64,000 nucleotides of DNA. Origin: Oceanococcus sp041619555. GTDB lineage: Bacteria > Pseudomonadota > Gammaproteobacteria > Nevskiales > Oceanococcaceae. The notes under the pieces are model-generated. The model was not told the origin of the DNA and made no database searches. It saw only the letters and a list, made by a program, of their open reading frames with translations. Below are positions 41,080 to 49,529 of the stretch, piece after piece. The DNA lies in the NCBI GenBank assembly GCA_041619555.1, contig JBFKDQ010000015.1:1-64000 (forward strand). The letters are read 5' to 3'. A program made the position numbers and the translations under genes. Position 1 is the first letter of the stretch. Each line of letters opens with the position of its first letter.

Positions 41080-42518
41080 GCGCGGCCGCCTGGATGGATG
41101 CGGCGGTCAAAGCCCGCTGTCAGCCCGCGTGCCTGGTCCTCGACAAAGAGTTCAAAGTTCTGGAGTCCCATGGCGAGCTGTCGCATTACGCGCTGGATCT
41201 GGCGCCCGGAGATTGCGCCGCGGAGACCCTGCCGGTGCTCTATGGCCTTGACCCGGCCGAGGCGATGCAGATGGACTTCATCAGCCTGGGCAACGGTGCG
41301 GTGGCAGACCTGGAACTCAAGCCCAGCCCCGAGGGCTGCCAGGTGCTGCTGCTCGATGCCCAGCAGCGCCACGATGAGGTCCAGGACACCCAGCAACAGC
41401 ACCACGAAATCGACATGCTGCATCGGCAGCTGCAACGCACCAGCGAGAAACTGCAGCTCGCCCTGACCGAAGCGCAACGGGCCAACGAGGCAAAAAGTCG
41501 CTTCATTGCCAGCATGTCGCATGAGTTCCGCACCCCGCTGACTTCGATCATGGGCTATGCCGATCGCCTGCTGCGGGCTCATGCGGGCTCGACCGAAGCC
41601 GCCGCGGTGCGGCGCGCCAGTCGTTATCTGGTCACCCTGGTCGACAATCTGCTCGAACAGGGCCGCATCAACGCCGCGGAAATCCTGATCCAGCCGCAGG
41701 CCTCCGCGCTGCGGGACCTGGCCGATGATTTGCGCGACATGTTCGAACCGCTCGCCGAGCGGCGCGGCCTGGAACTGCGGATTCGCCTGGCGGAAGATCT
41801 GCCCGAATGGGTCGAAATCGACGACACCCGGGTGCGACAGATCGCGGTCAATCTGCTCGGCAATGCCTGCAAGTTCACCCAGCAGGGCTACGTGGAATTC
41901 GCGATGCACTGGTCCCGGGACCGGCTGCATTTCGCCGTCAGCGACAGCGGCCCCGGCATTTCGGCGGAGAACATGCAACGTGTCTTCACAGCTTTCGAAC
42001 GGGTCAGCGAAGATGCTCCGGGCGTAGGGCTGGGACTGGCGATCAGCAAGCAGCTGGCCGAACGCATGGGCGGCAGCCTGAGCCTGCAATCGGAACTCGG
42101 CAAGGGCAGCTGCTTCAGCCTGGACATCCAGGCCCCGGCCTGTGATTCGCCAGAATCGACCACTCCGGTCGAAGCCATGGACATCCTGCTGGCCGAGGAT
42201 GACGACGCGCTGGCGATGCTTTACACCGTGGTGCTGGAAGACGAAGGTCATCGCATCCATCGCGCAGCCTCGGTCGATGAAGCCATCAGCCTGTCACGAC
42301 GAACCCAGCCAAATTGCGTGATTACCGACCTCAACCTTGGCGAGTGTTCCGGCCTGGATCTGATCAAACGCATCCGCCAGACCGGTTTCTCCGGCCGGAT
42401 CGTCACCCTGACCGGCTCCTCCAGCGCGCAGGACCGGGAAATGGCCCTGCATGCCGGGGCCGATTACTTCCTCTGCAAACCGGTGGACCTGGCCCGGCTG
42501 AGTCGCCTGCTGCAGTAG
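41076..42518 (+). CDS. Soluble hybrid histidine kinase with C-terminal receiver
   Basis: A 480-residue cytoplasmic kinase. Residues 1-95 look like a divergent PAS-type sensor (ACLVLDKEFKVLESHG), then a coiled coil (about 96-140), HisKA with the H box SMSHEFRTPL (His149), HATPase with N box NLLGNACKF, G boxes DSGPGI and GVGLGLAISK, and a receiver domain with the acidic pocket LLAEDDD, phospho-acceptor in VITDLNLG (Asp418), TLTGSSS and Lys468 in CKPVD. There is no membrane segment, so input probably comes from the coupled GTPase or OmpA-type protein. ATGA overlap with the GTPase gene. Confidence 0.94.
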   Translation: MSAAAWMDAAVKARCQPACLVLDKEFKVLESHGELSHYALDLAPGDCAAETLPVLYGLDPAEAMQMDFISLGNGAVADLELKPSPEGCQVLLLDAQQRHDEVQDTQQQHHEIDMLHRQLQRTSEKLQLALTEAQRANEAKSRFIASMSHEFRTPLTSIMGYADRLLRAHAGSTEAAAVRRASRYLVTLVDNLLEQGRINAAEILIQPQASALRDLADDLRDMFEPLAERRGLELRIRLAEDLPEWVEIDDTRVRQIAVNLLGNACKFTQQGYVEFAMHWSRDRLHFAVSDSGPGISAENMQRVFTAFERVSEDAPGVGLGLAISKQLAERMGGSLSLQSELGKGSCFSLDIQAPACDSPESTTPVEAMDILLAEDDDALAMLYTVVLEDEGHRIHRAASVDEAISLSRRTQPNCVITDLNLGECSGLDLIKRIRQTGFSGRIVTLTGSSSAQDREMALHAGADYFLCKPVDLARLSRLLQ

Positions 42519-42533
42519 ATCGGGCCAGGCATG

Positions 42534-42603
42534 AAAAAGCCCCTGCCGGCGCCAGCCGAAAGGGGCTTGTTCGCAAGCCGGTCGCTGCCGGCGCGACCGG
42601 CTT
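42534..42603 (-). terminator. Tandem hairpins and terminator after fadA
   Basis: Reading from fadA, an 11-bp perfect stem (42593-42603 with 42575-42585, loop of seven) starts immediately after the stop, followed by a second hairpin (42561-42568 with 42537-42544) that runs directly into a U tract (42538-42534). The second is a standard rho-independent terminator for the minus strand. The plus-strand side, facing the kinase gene, has no T run. Confidence 0.75.
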
Positions 42604-43767
42604 CTAGCTGACGCGCTCCAGAATCGTGGCCACGCCCTGTCCCATGCCAATGCACATGGTGGCCAGACCGAACTGCTGATCCTGCTCGTTCATGATATGC
42701 GCCAGTGCACCGGTAATCCGTGAGCCCGAGCAGCCCAGCGGATGTCCGAGCGCGATCGCGCCACCCTTGAGATTCACCTTGTCCTGCTGATCCAGCAACT
42801 TCAGCTCTTTCATCACTGCCAGCGACTGCGCGGCGAATGCTTCATTCAGCTCGATCACACCAATGTCGGACAGGGCCAGGCCAGCCCGCTTCAGCGCCTT
42901 CTGCGTTGCCGGCACCGGGCCGCGGCCCATGACGGACGGATCGCAGCCGGCCGAAGCCATCGCTCTGATCTTGGCCAGGGGCTTGAGACCCAGGGCATCC
43001 GCCTTTTCGCGCGACATGATCAGCACGCCCGAGGCCCCGTCCGACAAGGCCGAACTGTTGCCGGCGGTGACGGTGCCGCTGGCTGGATTGAACACCGGCT
43101 TGAGCTTGGCCAGACCTTCGAGACTGGCGTCGGCCCGCACCACCTCGTCGAACTTCACCTGCACGGCCTGACCATCGGCATCATGCCCGGCCACCGCGAT
43201 CATTTCATTGGCGAACTCGCCGCCGGTATTGGCGCGGTAGGCTTTGCGGTGCGAATTCAGGGCGAATTCATCCTGCGCCTCGCGGCTGATCCCGTTCATG
43301 GTGCCGAGCAATTCGGCCGTCAGGCCCATCATTCCGGAAGCCTTGGCCACATGCAGGGACAGCTCCGGATTCGGATCCACGCCATGGGTCATCGGCACAT
43401 GCCCCATGTGCTCGACGCCGCCGCAGATGAATACATCACCGAGACCGGCATGAATGGCGCCCGCCGCGGTGTGTATCGCGGTCATCGACGAACCGCACAG
43501 GCGATTCACCGTTTGGGCTGACACCTCATGCGGCAAGCCGGCCAGCAAGGATGCCATACGGGCCACATTGAAACCCTGCTCCAGGGTCTGCTGCACGCAG
43601 CCCCAGATGACATCTTCGACATCCTTGGCAGACAGCGCCGCATTGCGCGCCAGCAAGGCCTTGATCACTTCCGCCGAGAGATTCTCCGCACGGACATTGC
43701 GAAATACGCCGTTCTTGGAACGCCCCATCGGGGTGCGTACGGCATCAACAATTACCACTTCAGTCAT
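42604..43767 (-). CDS. fadA: 3-ketoacyl-CoA thiolase FadA
   Basis: FadA carries out the thiolytic last step of fatty-acid beta-oxidation as the beta subunit of the FadBA complex. The 387-residue protein has nucleophilic cysteine in VNRLCGSSMTAIH (Cys about 91), the NGxxxxxNSSALSDGASG-type segment NSSALSDGASGVLI, ELNEAFAAQSLAVM, histidine in ALGHPLGCSGSRI and the final cysteine in MCIGMGQGVA. Start ATG and N terminus (TEVVIVDAVRTPMGRS) match the family. It is 124 bases downstream of fadB on the same strand. Confidence 0.97.
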   Translation of the reverse strand: MTEVVIVDAVRTPMGRSKNGVFRNVRAENLSAEVIKALLARNAALSAKDVEDVIWGCVQQTLEQGFNVARMASLLAGLPHEVSAQTVNRLCGSSMTAIHTAAGAIHAGLGDVFICGGVEHMGHVPMTHGVDPNPELSLHVAKASGMMGLTAELLGTMNGISREAQDEFALNSHRKAYRANTGGEFANEMIAVAGHDADGQAVQVKFDEVVRADASLEGLAKLKPVFNPASGTVTAGNSSALSDGASGVLIMSREKADALGLKPLAKIRAMASAGCDPSVMGRGPVPATQKALKRAGLALSDIGVIELNEAFAAQSLAVMKELKLLDQQDKVNLKGGAIALGHPLGCSGSRITGALAHIMNEQDQQFGLATMCIGMGQGVATILERVS

Positions 43768-43891
43768 TGTTCAACTCCAGTTCATCCGGTCACCCGCCAC
43801 TGCGGTCGAGCACATTTGCGGCACCGAGGTCCATGCCCCGGATCTCCGCTGTTTGCGCGCAAGCCAGAGCCCGCAGGCGACCATGAGGCAT

Positions 43892-46042
43892 TCAGCCGTA
43901 GTAGGTTTCGCCGTTGGCAGCCATTTCACGCATCCGTGCGGTGGGCTCGTACAACTTGCCCAGGTGCGCGAATTTGGCGGCTTTTTCAACGATGGCCGCC
44001 AGGCCCAAGGTATCGGCGTATTTCAGCGCGCCGCCACGGAACGGCGGAAAGCCGATGCCCAGAATCAGGCCCATATCGGCCTCGTTCGGGGTATCGACAA
44101 TGCGCTCTTCCAGGCAGCGTGCGGTTTCGATGACCATCGGGATCATCAGCCGGTCGATGATGTCCTTATCGCTGAACTCAGCCGCGTCCTGCGGCTGCAC
44201 CTGCGCCAGCAAGCCCGCTACGGCTTCGTCCTGCAATTTCTGCGGGCGACCTTTCTTGTCCATCTGATAAAGGTAATAGCCCTTGCCGTTCTTCTGGCCA
44301 TAGCGCCCTTCCTCGTACATGAGGTCCAGCGAGGTCCGCTGCTCGGACTTCATCCGGTCGGGGAACCCTTCCGCCATCACCGCCTGTGCATGATGGGCGG
44401 TATCGATGCCCACCACGTCCAGCAGGTAGGCCGGCCCCATCGGCCAGCCAAAGCCTTCCATCAGCTTGTCGATGCGGCGGAAATCCGCCCCTTCGTTCAT
44501 CAGCCCCTGGAAACCGGCGAAGTAGGGGAACAGGATGCGGTTGACCAGAAAGCCGGGGCAATCGTTGACCACGATCGGGGTCTTGCCCATCGCCGCGGCG
44601 TAGGCCACGGTGGTCGCGACCGCCAGATCGGAGGATTTCTCGCCCCGGATCACCTCGACCAGCGGCATCTTGTGCACCGGATTGAAGAAGTGCATGCCGC
44701 AGAAATTTTCCGGCCGCTTCAGGGCTTGCGCCAGATAGGAAATCGAAATGGTCGAGGTATTGGACGCGATGATCGCGGTGTCCTTGACCTGCTCTTCCAC
44801 CTCGGCCAGCACCGCGTGCTTGACCTTAGGGTTTTCCACCACCGCCTCGACCACGACATCGACATCGGCGAAATCGCCGTAGTTCAGCGTGGCGCGGATA
44901 TTGGCCAGCGCCTGCCCCATCTTGCGCGCATCGATCTTGCCGCGCTCGACCAGCTTGGCCAACAGCTTGTTGGCTTCGGACAGACCCAGTTCGAGCTGCT
45001 CCGCCTTGATGTCCTTCATGATGATCGGCGTGCCTTTGGACGCCGACTGATAGGCGATCCCGCCGCCCATGATGCCCGCGCCCAGCACCGCACCCAGCTT
45101 CACCTCATGACCCGCCTTGGTCGCCTGCTTGGCCTTCTTCTTCAGCAGCTGGTCATTCAGGAACAGCCCGATCAGGCTCGCGGCCACCGGTGACTTGGCC
45201 AGCTTGAGGAAGGCTTCGTGCTCGATCTTGAGGGCGCCATCGCGATCCTTGCCTGCCGCTTTCTGCATGGCTTTGACCGCCGCGACCGGCGCCGGGTAAT
45301 GCTTGCCTGCCTGGCCTGCGATGAAGCCCTTGGCGGTTTCGAACACCATCATCGATTCCACCATGTTCAAATTCAGCTTGCCCTTTTTCTGCGTACGCCG
45401 CTGCTGCCAGTCAAAATCCCCGGCGATGGCGCTCTTGAGCAAGGCCAGCGCCGCATCGCGCAGCTTGTCCTGGGCTACAACCGCATCGACCGCATGGTTC
45501 TTCAAGGCCGCATCGGCCTTTTGCGGTTTGCCGCTGGCGATCCATTCGATCGCGTTGTCCGCGCCGATCAGTCGAGGCAGACGCACCGTGCCGCCGAAGC
45601 CGGGAATGATGCCCAGCTTGACTTCCGGCAGGCCGATCTGAGCCGAGTCCGCCATCACCCGATAATCGGTGGACAGGGCCATTTCCAGCCCGCCACCGAA
45701 GGCGATGCCATTCACCGCGGTCACCGATGGGAAGGGCAGATCTTCAATGGTATTGAAGATGGCGTTGGACTGCGCACACCAGTCCAGCAACTGCTCATCC
45801 GGCAGAGCAAAACTCTCCCCAAATTCGGTGATATCCGCACCGACGATGAATACCCCCTTGGCGCTGCTCACCAGCAGACCCTTGACGTCCTGTGCCTTGG
45901 CCAGTTCTTCGCCCGCTGCCTTGAGTTCTTCCAGTGTCTGCCGATTGAACTTGTTTACCGACTCACCTTGCAGGTCGAATACCAGTTCGGCGATGCCGTC
46001 TTCCAGCATTCTGACTTGCAGGGACTGTCCCTGAAATTTCAT
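43892..46042 (-). CDS. fadB: Fatty-acid oxidation complex alpha subunit FadB
   Basis: FadB combines enoyl-CoA hydratase/isomerase (N-terminal crotonase fold) and 3-hydroxyacyl-CoA dehydrogenase. The 716-residue protein (Pseudomonas 715) shows FIVGADITEFGE and NGIAFGGGLEMALS in the hydratase part, the NAD-binding GAVLGAGIMGGGIAYQSA at about 315, and the dehydrogenase motifs SNTSTISIS, GMHFFNPVHKMPLVE and NDCPGFLVNRI. ATG 46042 is preferred: GGAG lies seven bases upstream and the product starts MKFQGQSLQVRMLEDGIAEL like known FadB; ATG 46066 would add eight residues. It is divergent from the H1-like gene. Confidence 0.97.
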   Translation of the reverse strand: MKFQGQSLQVRMLEDGIAELVFDLQGESVNKFNRQTLEELKAAGEELAKAQDVKGLLVSSAKGVFIVGADITEFGESFALPDEQLLDWCAQSNAIFNTIEDLPFPSVTAVNGIAFGGGLEMALSTDYRVMADSAQIGLPEVKLGIIPGFGGTVRLPRLIGADNAIEWIASGKPQKADAALKNHAVDAVVAQDKLRDAALALLKSAIAGDFDWQQRRTQKKGKLNLNMVESMMVFETAKGFIAGQAGKHYPAPVAAVKAMQKAAGKDRDGALKIEHEAFLKLAKSPVAASLIGLFLNDQLLKKKAKQATKAGHEVKLGAVLGAGIMGGGIAYQSASKGTPIIMKDIKAEQLELGLSEANKLLAKLVERGKIDARKMGQALANIRATLNYGDFADVDVVVEAVVENPKVKHAVLAEVEEQVKDTAIIASNTSTISISYLAQALKRPENFCGMHFFNPVHKMPLVEVIRGEKSSDLAVATTVAYAAAMGKTPIVVNDCPGFLVNRILFPYFAGFQGLMNEGADFRRIDKLMEGFGWPMGPAYLLDVVGIDTAHHAQAVMAEGFPDRMKSEQRTSLDLMYEEGRYGQKNGKGYYLYQMDKKGRPQKLQDEAVAGLLAQVQPQDAAEFSDKDIIDRLMIPMVIETARCLEERIVDTPNEADMGLILGIGFPPFRGGALKYADTLGLAAIVEKAAKFAHLGKLYEPTARMREMAANGETYYG

Positions 46043-46111
46043 CTCGTGCTCCGTTTCTTGTGACATTGCTCGGGAACGGCTGCTCGCTGCCCCGCCCCAG
46101 GACCCGGCATA

Positions 46112-46125
46112 TTACCACCTGGTAA
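46112..46125. promoter_or_regulatory. Inverted repeat TTACCA-CC-TGGTAA between fadB and the H1-like gene
   Basis: Perfect 6-bp half-sites (46112-46117 and 46120-46125) around CC form an operator-like dyad in the 184-base divergent region, 70 bases upstream of fadB and 20 bases upstream of the -35 of the opposite gene. It does not have the half-site orientation of E. coli FadR or the Pseudomonas PsrA site, so the binding protein is unknown. Confidence 0.4.
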
Positions 46126-46145
46126 CCTTGCTTTTCGCGCACGTT

Positions 46146-46174
46146 TTGACACCGTCCCGGGCCAGGCCTAAACT
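46146..46174 (+). promoter_or_regulatory. Predicted sigma-70 promoter of the H1-like gene
   Basis: Consensus TTGACA (46146-46151), spacer of exactly 17 bases, TAAACT (46169-46174). The start of transcription would be near 46181, giving a 46-base leader before the ATG at 46227. Confidence 0.7.
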
Positions 46175-46226
46175 GCCTCAAGAATTTTCCTTTGACCTGA
46201 ACAACTTGCGAAGAGTGGAGAGGCGA

Positions 46227-46910
46227 ATGGCAGCGAAGAAGAAACTTAAGGACCTGAAAACCAAGGTCGAGGAACTGACCCATGTGGTATCCAGCGGCTT
46301 CGAAAAGCTTGTGGAACACGAGCTCAATGGTCTGAAAAACCATTATTCGGAACTGCAGAAGAGTCTGAAATCCACCCGCAAGGCGGGCAGTCTGAAAGGC
46401 GCGGCCCAGGTCCAGCTCGACCTGCTGCAGGAAACCATGGACCGGGTGCTGGCCAATCTGCGGGAAACCGCGGAGATCATCAGCCAGACCCGCGAGGAAC
46501 TGCTGAAGCTCAGTGGCAAGGACGGCAAGACCAGTCTGGCCGACAAGGCCAAGGAAGCCACCGGCAAAGCCGGCAGCGCCGCCAAACAGGCCAGCGCCAG
46601 CGTCAAGGCCAGCGTGTCCAGTGCCGCCGCCGCAGCCAAACCCAAGGCCGCCGCGGCCAGAAAGACCGCCAGCAGCACGGCGAGCAAAGCCCGCACGACG
46701 GCGAAAAAAGCCACCAGTACCGCACGCAAAACGGCCGACACCGCGAGCGCCACCGCCAAGAAGACGGTCACCCGTGCGCGCAGCACGGCCAGCACCGCGG
46801 CGAAGAAAACCACCGCGGCCGCCAAGACTGCAGCGAGCAAGGCCGGCGGGGCCACCGCCTCGCGTGCCCGGCGCGCCACGAGCAAGGCCAAGACTACACC
46901 GACCAGTTAA
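46227..46910 (+). CDS. Phasin-like protein with histone H1-like tail
   Basis: A 227-residue protein in two parts. Residues 1 to about 100 are helical and amphipathic (LKDLKTKVEELTHVVSSGF, QVQLDLLQETMDRVLANL), and about 105-227 are a low-complexity Lys/Ala/Thr/Ser tail (AAAKPKAAAARKTASSTAS, TAKKATSTARKTA) like histone H1, AlgP and the DNA-binding half of the PHA-granule protein PhaF. The tail should bind DNA non-specifically. ATG 46227 has GGAG six bases upstream. It is opposite fadB, which fits a link with lipid storage, but AlgP-type nucleoid function is equally possible. A strong terminator follows. Confidence 0.82.
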   Translation: MAAKKKLKDLKTKVEELTHVVSSGFEKLVEHELNGLKNHYSELQKSLKSTRKAGSLKGAAQVQLDLLQETMDRVLANLRETAEIISQTREELLKLSGKDGKTSLADKAKEATGKAGSAAKQASASVKASVSSAAAAAKPKAAAARKTASSTASKARTTAKKATSTARKTADTASATAKKTVTRARSTASTAAKKTTAAAKTAASKAGGATASRARRATSKAKTTPTS

Positions 46911-46932
46911 GGCCGGTCTCGCGGATCAAGCC

Positions 46933-46965
46933 AGGCGCGCTGTCTGCCGGACAGCGCGCCTTTTT
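46933..46965 (+). terminator. Rho-independent terminator after the H1-like gene
   Basis: Perfect 12-bp stem (46933-46944 with 46950-46961), 5-base loop, ending in a T run (46961-46965). Confidence 0.95.
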
Positions 46966-47672
46966 CATACCCGCCGCAGACGCCAGGCTTCAACGCGATC
47001 CTGTTCATCCAGCCAGAGCGGCAGATTCAGCCAGACTTGACCATCCCGGCCATACGCCAGACTGCCCAGTCCGTAGCCGTATTCACCGGCCAGCGCACAG
47101 CCATCTACCGACAGGCTGATTGCAAACACATTGCGAGCGGGATCAGGCCAGTCCAGCTGGCCGAAATAGGCACAGCCGGCATCATCATAGGCTTCGATCG
47201 ATCCCTGACGGTTGATGCTCATCGTGAGCTGCAGATCCGCAGACTCGTAGCTGTACAGCCCGGCGAGATCCCGCAGGCGCAGCCGTTCGAGGCTTTGCTC
47301 GCCATCATAGAAGAGACTCAGGGCGCCATCGGCATCGTCGCCCAGCAGATCCGCTTCGATCCGATCATAGGCCTGCGCCTTGCCCAGAATCGTGTAATCC
47401 TCGGCCCGCTCGCCCGCCGCATCGCGGCGCGCGAACAACCCGGCCAACTCGCCGCCATCCAAGACCAGTTCCGCGCTATGGGTCTGCTGCCCGTCCAGAT
47501 CCATGCCGAGCATCAAACCGTCCAGCACATGAGCCGCCAGGGCCTGATGCCTGCCATCGACACTCAGCACCCCCTGCCAGACCCCGTCCAGATCCGCCGT
47601 GGTATCGGTCGGATGCACGATCTGGCAGGCGGCCAGTGGCAGACACAGAAGAATGAGGATTTTTTCGCGCAT
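46965..47672 (-). CDS. Putative lipoprotein of unknown function
   Basis: A 235-residue protein from ATG 47672 with a lipobox at its start (LCLPLAAC, Cys16) and a mature part rich in short beta strands, with repeated WQGVLSVDG, AELVLDGGELAGLFARR and LTMSINRQGSIEAYD. Two cysteines in the C-terminal half (AGCAYFGQL, VDGCALAGEYGYG) could form a disulfide. The pattern recalls small beta-barrel/lipocalin-like lipoproteins, but I do not recognise the family. An ATG at 47702 would add ten residues before the signal. Its stop lies at the foot of the convergent terminator. Confidence 0.8.
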   Translation of the reverse strand: MREKILILLCLPLAACQIVHPTDTTADLDGVWQGVLSVDGRHQALAAHVLDGLMLGMDLDGQQTHSAELVLDGGELAGLFARRDAAGERAEDYTILGKAQAYDRIEADLLGDDADGALSLFYDGEQSLERLRLRDLAGLYSYESADLQLTMSINRQGSIEAYDDAGCAYFGQLDWPDPARNVFAISLSVDGCALAGEYGYGLGSLAYGRDGQVWLNLPLWLDEQDRVEAWRLRRV

Positions 47673-47779
47673 GGCCAACTCCGGAACAAGGTCCTTGATC
47701 AACGCCCCTGCCGCGCGCCGGTTGACCGCCAGGGGTCAGGCCTCGCTAAGATGACGGTCCATTGCATCGCAGAGCTCCC

Positions 47780-48547
47780 ATGAATCGCCCATCCGTATTC
47801 GTCACCGGCGCTGCCGCCGGCATCGGCCGTGCCACCGCGCAGAAATTTTCCCGCGAGGGTTGGTATGTCGGCGCGTTCGATATCGACCTGGCCGGCGTGC
47901 AGGCCTTGCAACAGGAACTGGGCGAGGCGCATTGCCATGCCGGGGCCCTGGACGTCACCGACCGCGAGGCCTGGGATGCCGCCTTGCAGGATTTCCTTGG
48001 TCAGGAAGCTTCACTCAATCTGCTGGTCAACAATGCCGGCGTGCTGGATTCGGGCCCCTTCCAGGACATCGCGATGGCCAGCCATGAGCGCATCGTGGAC
48101 ATCAACATCAAGGGCGTGATGAACGGCTGCCATGCGGCCTTTCCCTGGATGCAGGCAGTCGCCGGCGCTTGCATCGTCAATCTGGCTTCAGCTTCCGCAA
48201 TCTATGGCACGCCCATGCTCGCCAGCTATGCCGCCAGCAAATTCGCCGTGCGCGGCCTGACCGAAGGTCTGAATCTCGAATGGGAGCCGCATGACATCCG
48301 GGTCATCGACATCTGGCCGCTGTTCGTCCAGACCGCGATGGTGGTCGGCATGAAGACCGACAGCATTGATCGCCTGGGGGTCAATCTGCGGCCCGAACAG
48401 GTTGCGGAAACCATCTGGACAGCCGCGCGTTCGGGCAGCGACCGAGTGCACTGGACCGTGGGCGCTCAGACTGCCGCATTCGCCACGCTGATCCGCCTGC
48501 TGCCCGCCGGCCTCACCCGCACTGTCGCCAAGAAACTCGCGGGCTGA
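47780..48547 (+). CDS. Short-chain dehydrogenase/reductase
   Basis: A 255-residue classical SDR: cofactor loop TGAAAGIGRATA (9-20), aspartate after strand beta-2 (FDIDLAG) which suggests NAD(H) preference, DVTDREAW, NNAGVLDSGPF, catalytic serine in NLASASAIYG and the YAASK tetrad. Start ATG 47780 gives MNRPSVFVTGAAAGIG; an ATG at 47762 would add six residues. The C-terminal part (LIRLLPAGLTRTVAKKLAG) resembles SDRs acting on long-chain or membrane-associated substrates, but the substrate is not deducible. Confidence 0.88.
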   Translation: MNRPSVFVTGAAAGIGRATAQKFSREGWYVGAFDIDLAGVQALQQELGEAHCHAGALDVTDREAWDAALQDFLGQEASLNLLVNNAGVLDSGPFQDIAMASHERIVDINIKGVMNGCHAAFPWMQAVAGACIVNLASASAIYGTPMLASYAASKFAVRGLTEGLNLEWEPHDIRVIDIWPLFVQTAMVVGMKTDSIDRLGVNLRPEQVAETIWTAARSGSDRVHWTVGAQTAAFATLIRLLPAGLTRTVAKKLAG

Positions 48548-48590
48548 AGCTACGGGCTGAGGCCATGCGGACAATCTGACAGCCGTCCCA

Positions 48591-49403
48591 TCAGGCGGCC
48601 ACGACCCCGTTGCGGCCCTGATGCTTGGCGCGATACAAGGCCTGGTCAGCCTGCGCGAGCAAGGCATCGAAATCCAGCAGGGCGTCACTGGCAACACCGA
48701 TGGATATGGTCATGGCGATGGGCTTGTCCGCAATGATCGCGCAATGCTGCTCCACCGCCGCGCGCATGTTTTCGCCCAACTCCAGGGCACCTTCAAGGGC
48801 ATAGCCAGGCAGGATGATGGCGAATTCCTCGCCCCCATAGCGCCCGCAGAAACTGCCTGCAGGCAGGACCGCCTGCAGGGCCCGGGTGACGCAGCACAGC
48901 GTCTCGTCGCCCAGTTGATGTCCGTACTCATCGTTGACCTGCTTGAACAGGTCAGCATCGATCAGGGCAACGCCGAGGTCGCCACCACGGCTGCGGGCGC
49001 TGATGCAGCGCCCCAGCTCCAGCAGACAGCGACGGTTGAGCATCCCGGTCAGCACATCACGCATGGACAGGCGTGTCAGCTCGGCGCGGGTCCTGACCAA
49101 CTCGCGCAACAACGAAAGCAGCAGGATCAGGGTCGGCACGCCGAGAATGAAGGGAATCATCATCGTGTTAAGCAAACCGGTCCAGCCGATCGGATCCCCG
49201 GTCAGGCGATGGACCCCACTGGCAATCGCCACCGATGCCAGTGACAGCACGCAGCTGACGGCCAGGATGGTACCCGCCATGCCCCAGCGATCGATGCCAG
49301 CGACGATCGTGGAGGCCTTGCTCTGCTCTGCATCGCCCAGAATCGCCAGCGCCCGGCTGATCTGATCGCCCCCGATATTGACTTCCACCGCCCCTCTCTG
49401 CAA
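48591..49403 (-). CDS. Membrane-anchored diguanylate cyclase (GGEEF)
   Basis: A 270-residue protein with two membrane helices (MAGTILAVSCVLSLASVAIA and TMMIPFILGVPTLILLLSLL) joined by a short periplasmic loop, then a GGDEF domain with active-site GRYGGEEFAIILPG and the substrate segment DADLFKQVNDEYGHQLGDE. The inhibitory RxxD site is absent. It should produce cyclic di-GMP. ATG 49403 is the only good start; the Shine-Dalgarno is weak. Confidence 0.9.
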   Translation of the reverse strand: MQRGAVEVNIGGDQISRALAILGDAEQSKASTIVAGIDRWGMAGTILAVSCVLSLASVAIASGVHRLTGDPIGWTGLLNTMMIPFILGVPTLILLLSLLRELVRTRAELTRLSMRDVLTGMLNRRCLLELGRCISARSRGGDLGVALIDADLFKQVNDEYGHQLGDETLCCVTRALQAVLPAGSFCGRYGGEEFAIILPGYALEGALELGENMRAAVEQHCAIIADKPIAMTISIGVASDALLDFDALLAQADQALYRAKHQGRNGVVAA

Positions 49404-49529
49404 TGTTCCCCGCCCCAGGCCGGGCCGCGTACCGGCTGGACGCCTGCCCTGCGAGCATCAGAACTTAGATCCAGGTCTGCTGTCCAGTGTATCGAGCCCT
49501 TTCGCCACAGACCAAGACCGAGTCGATTC

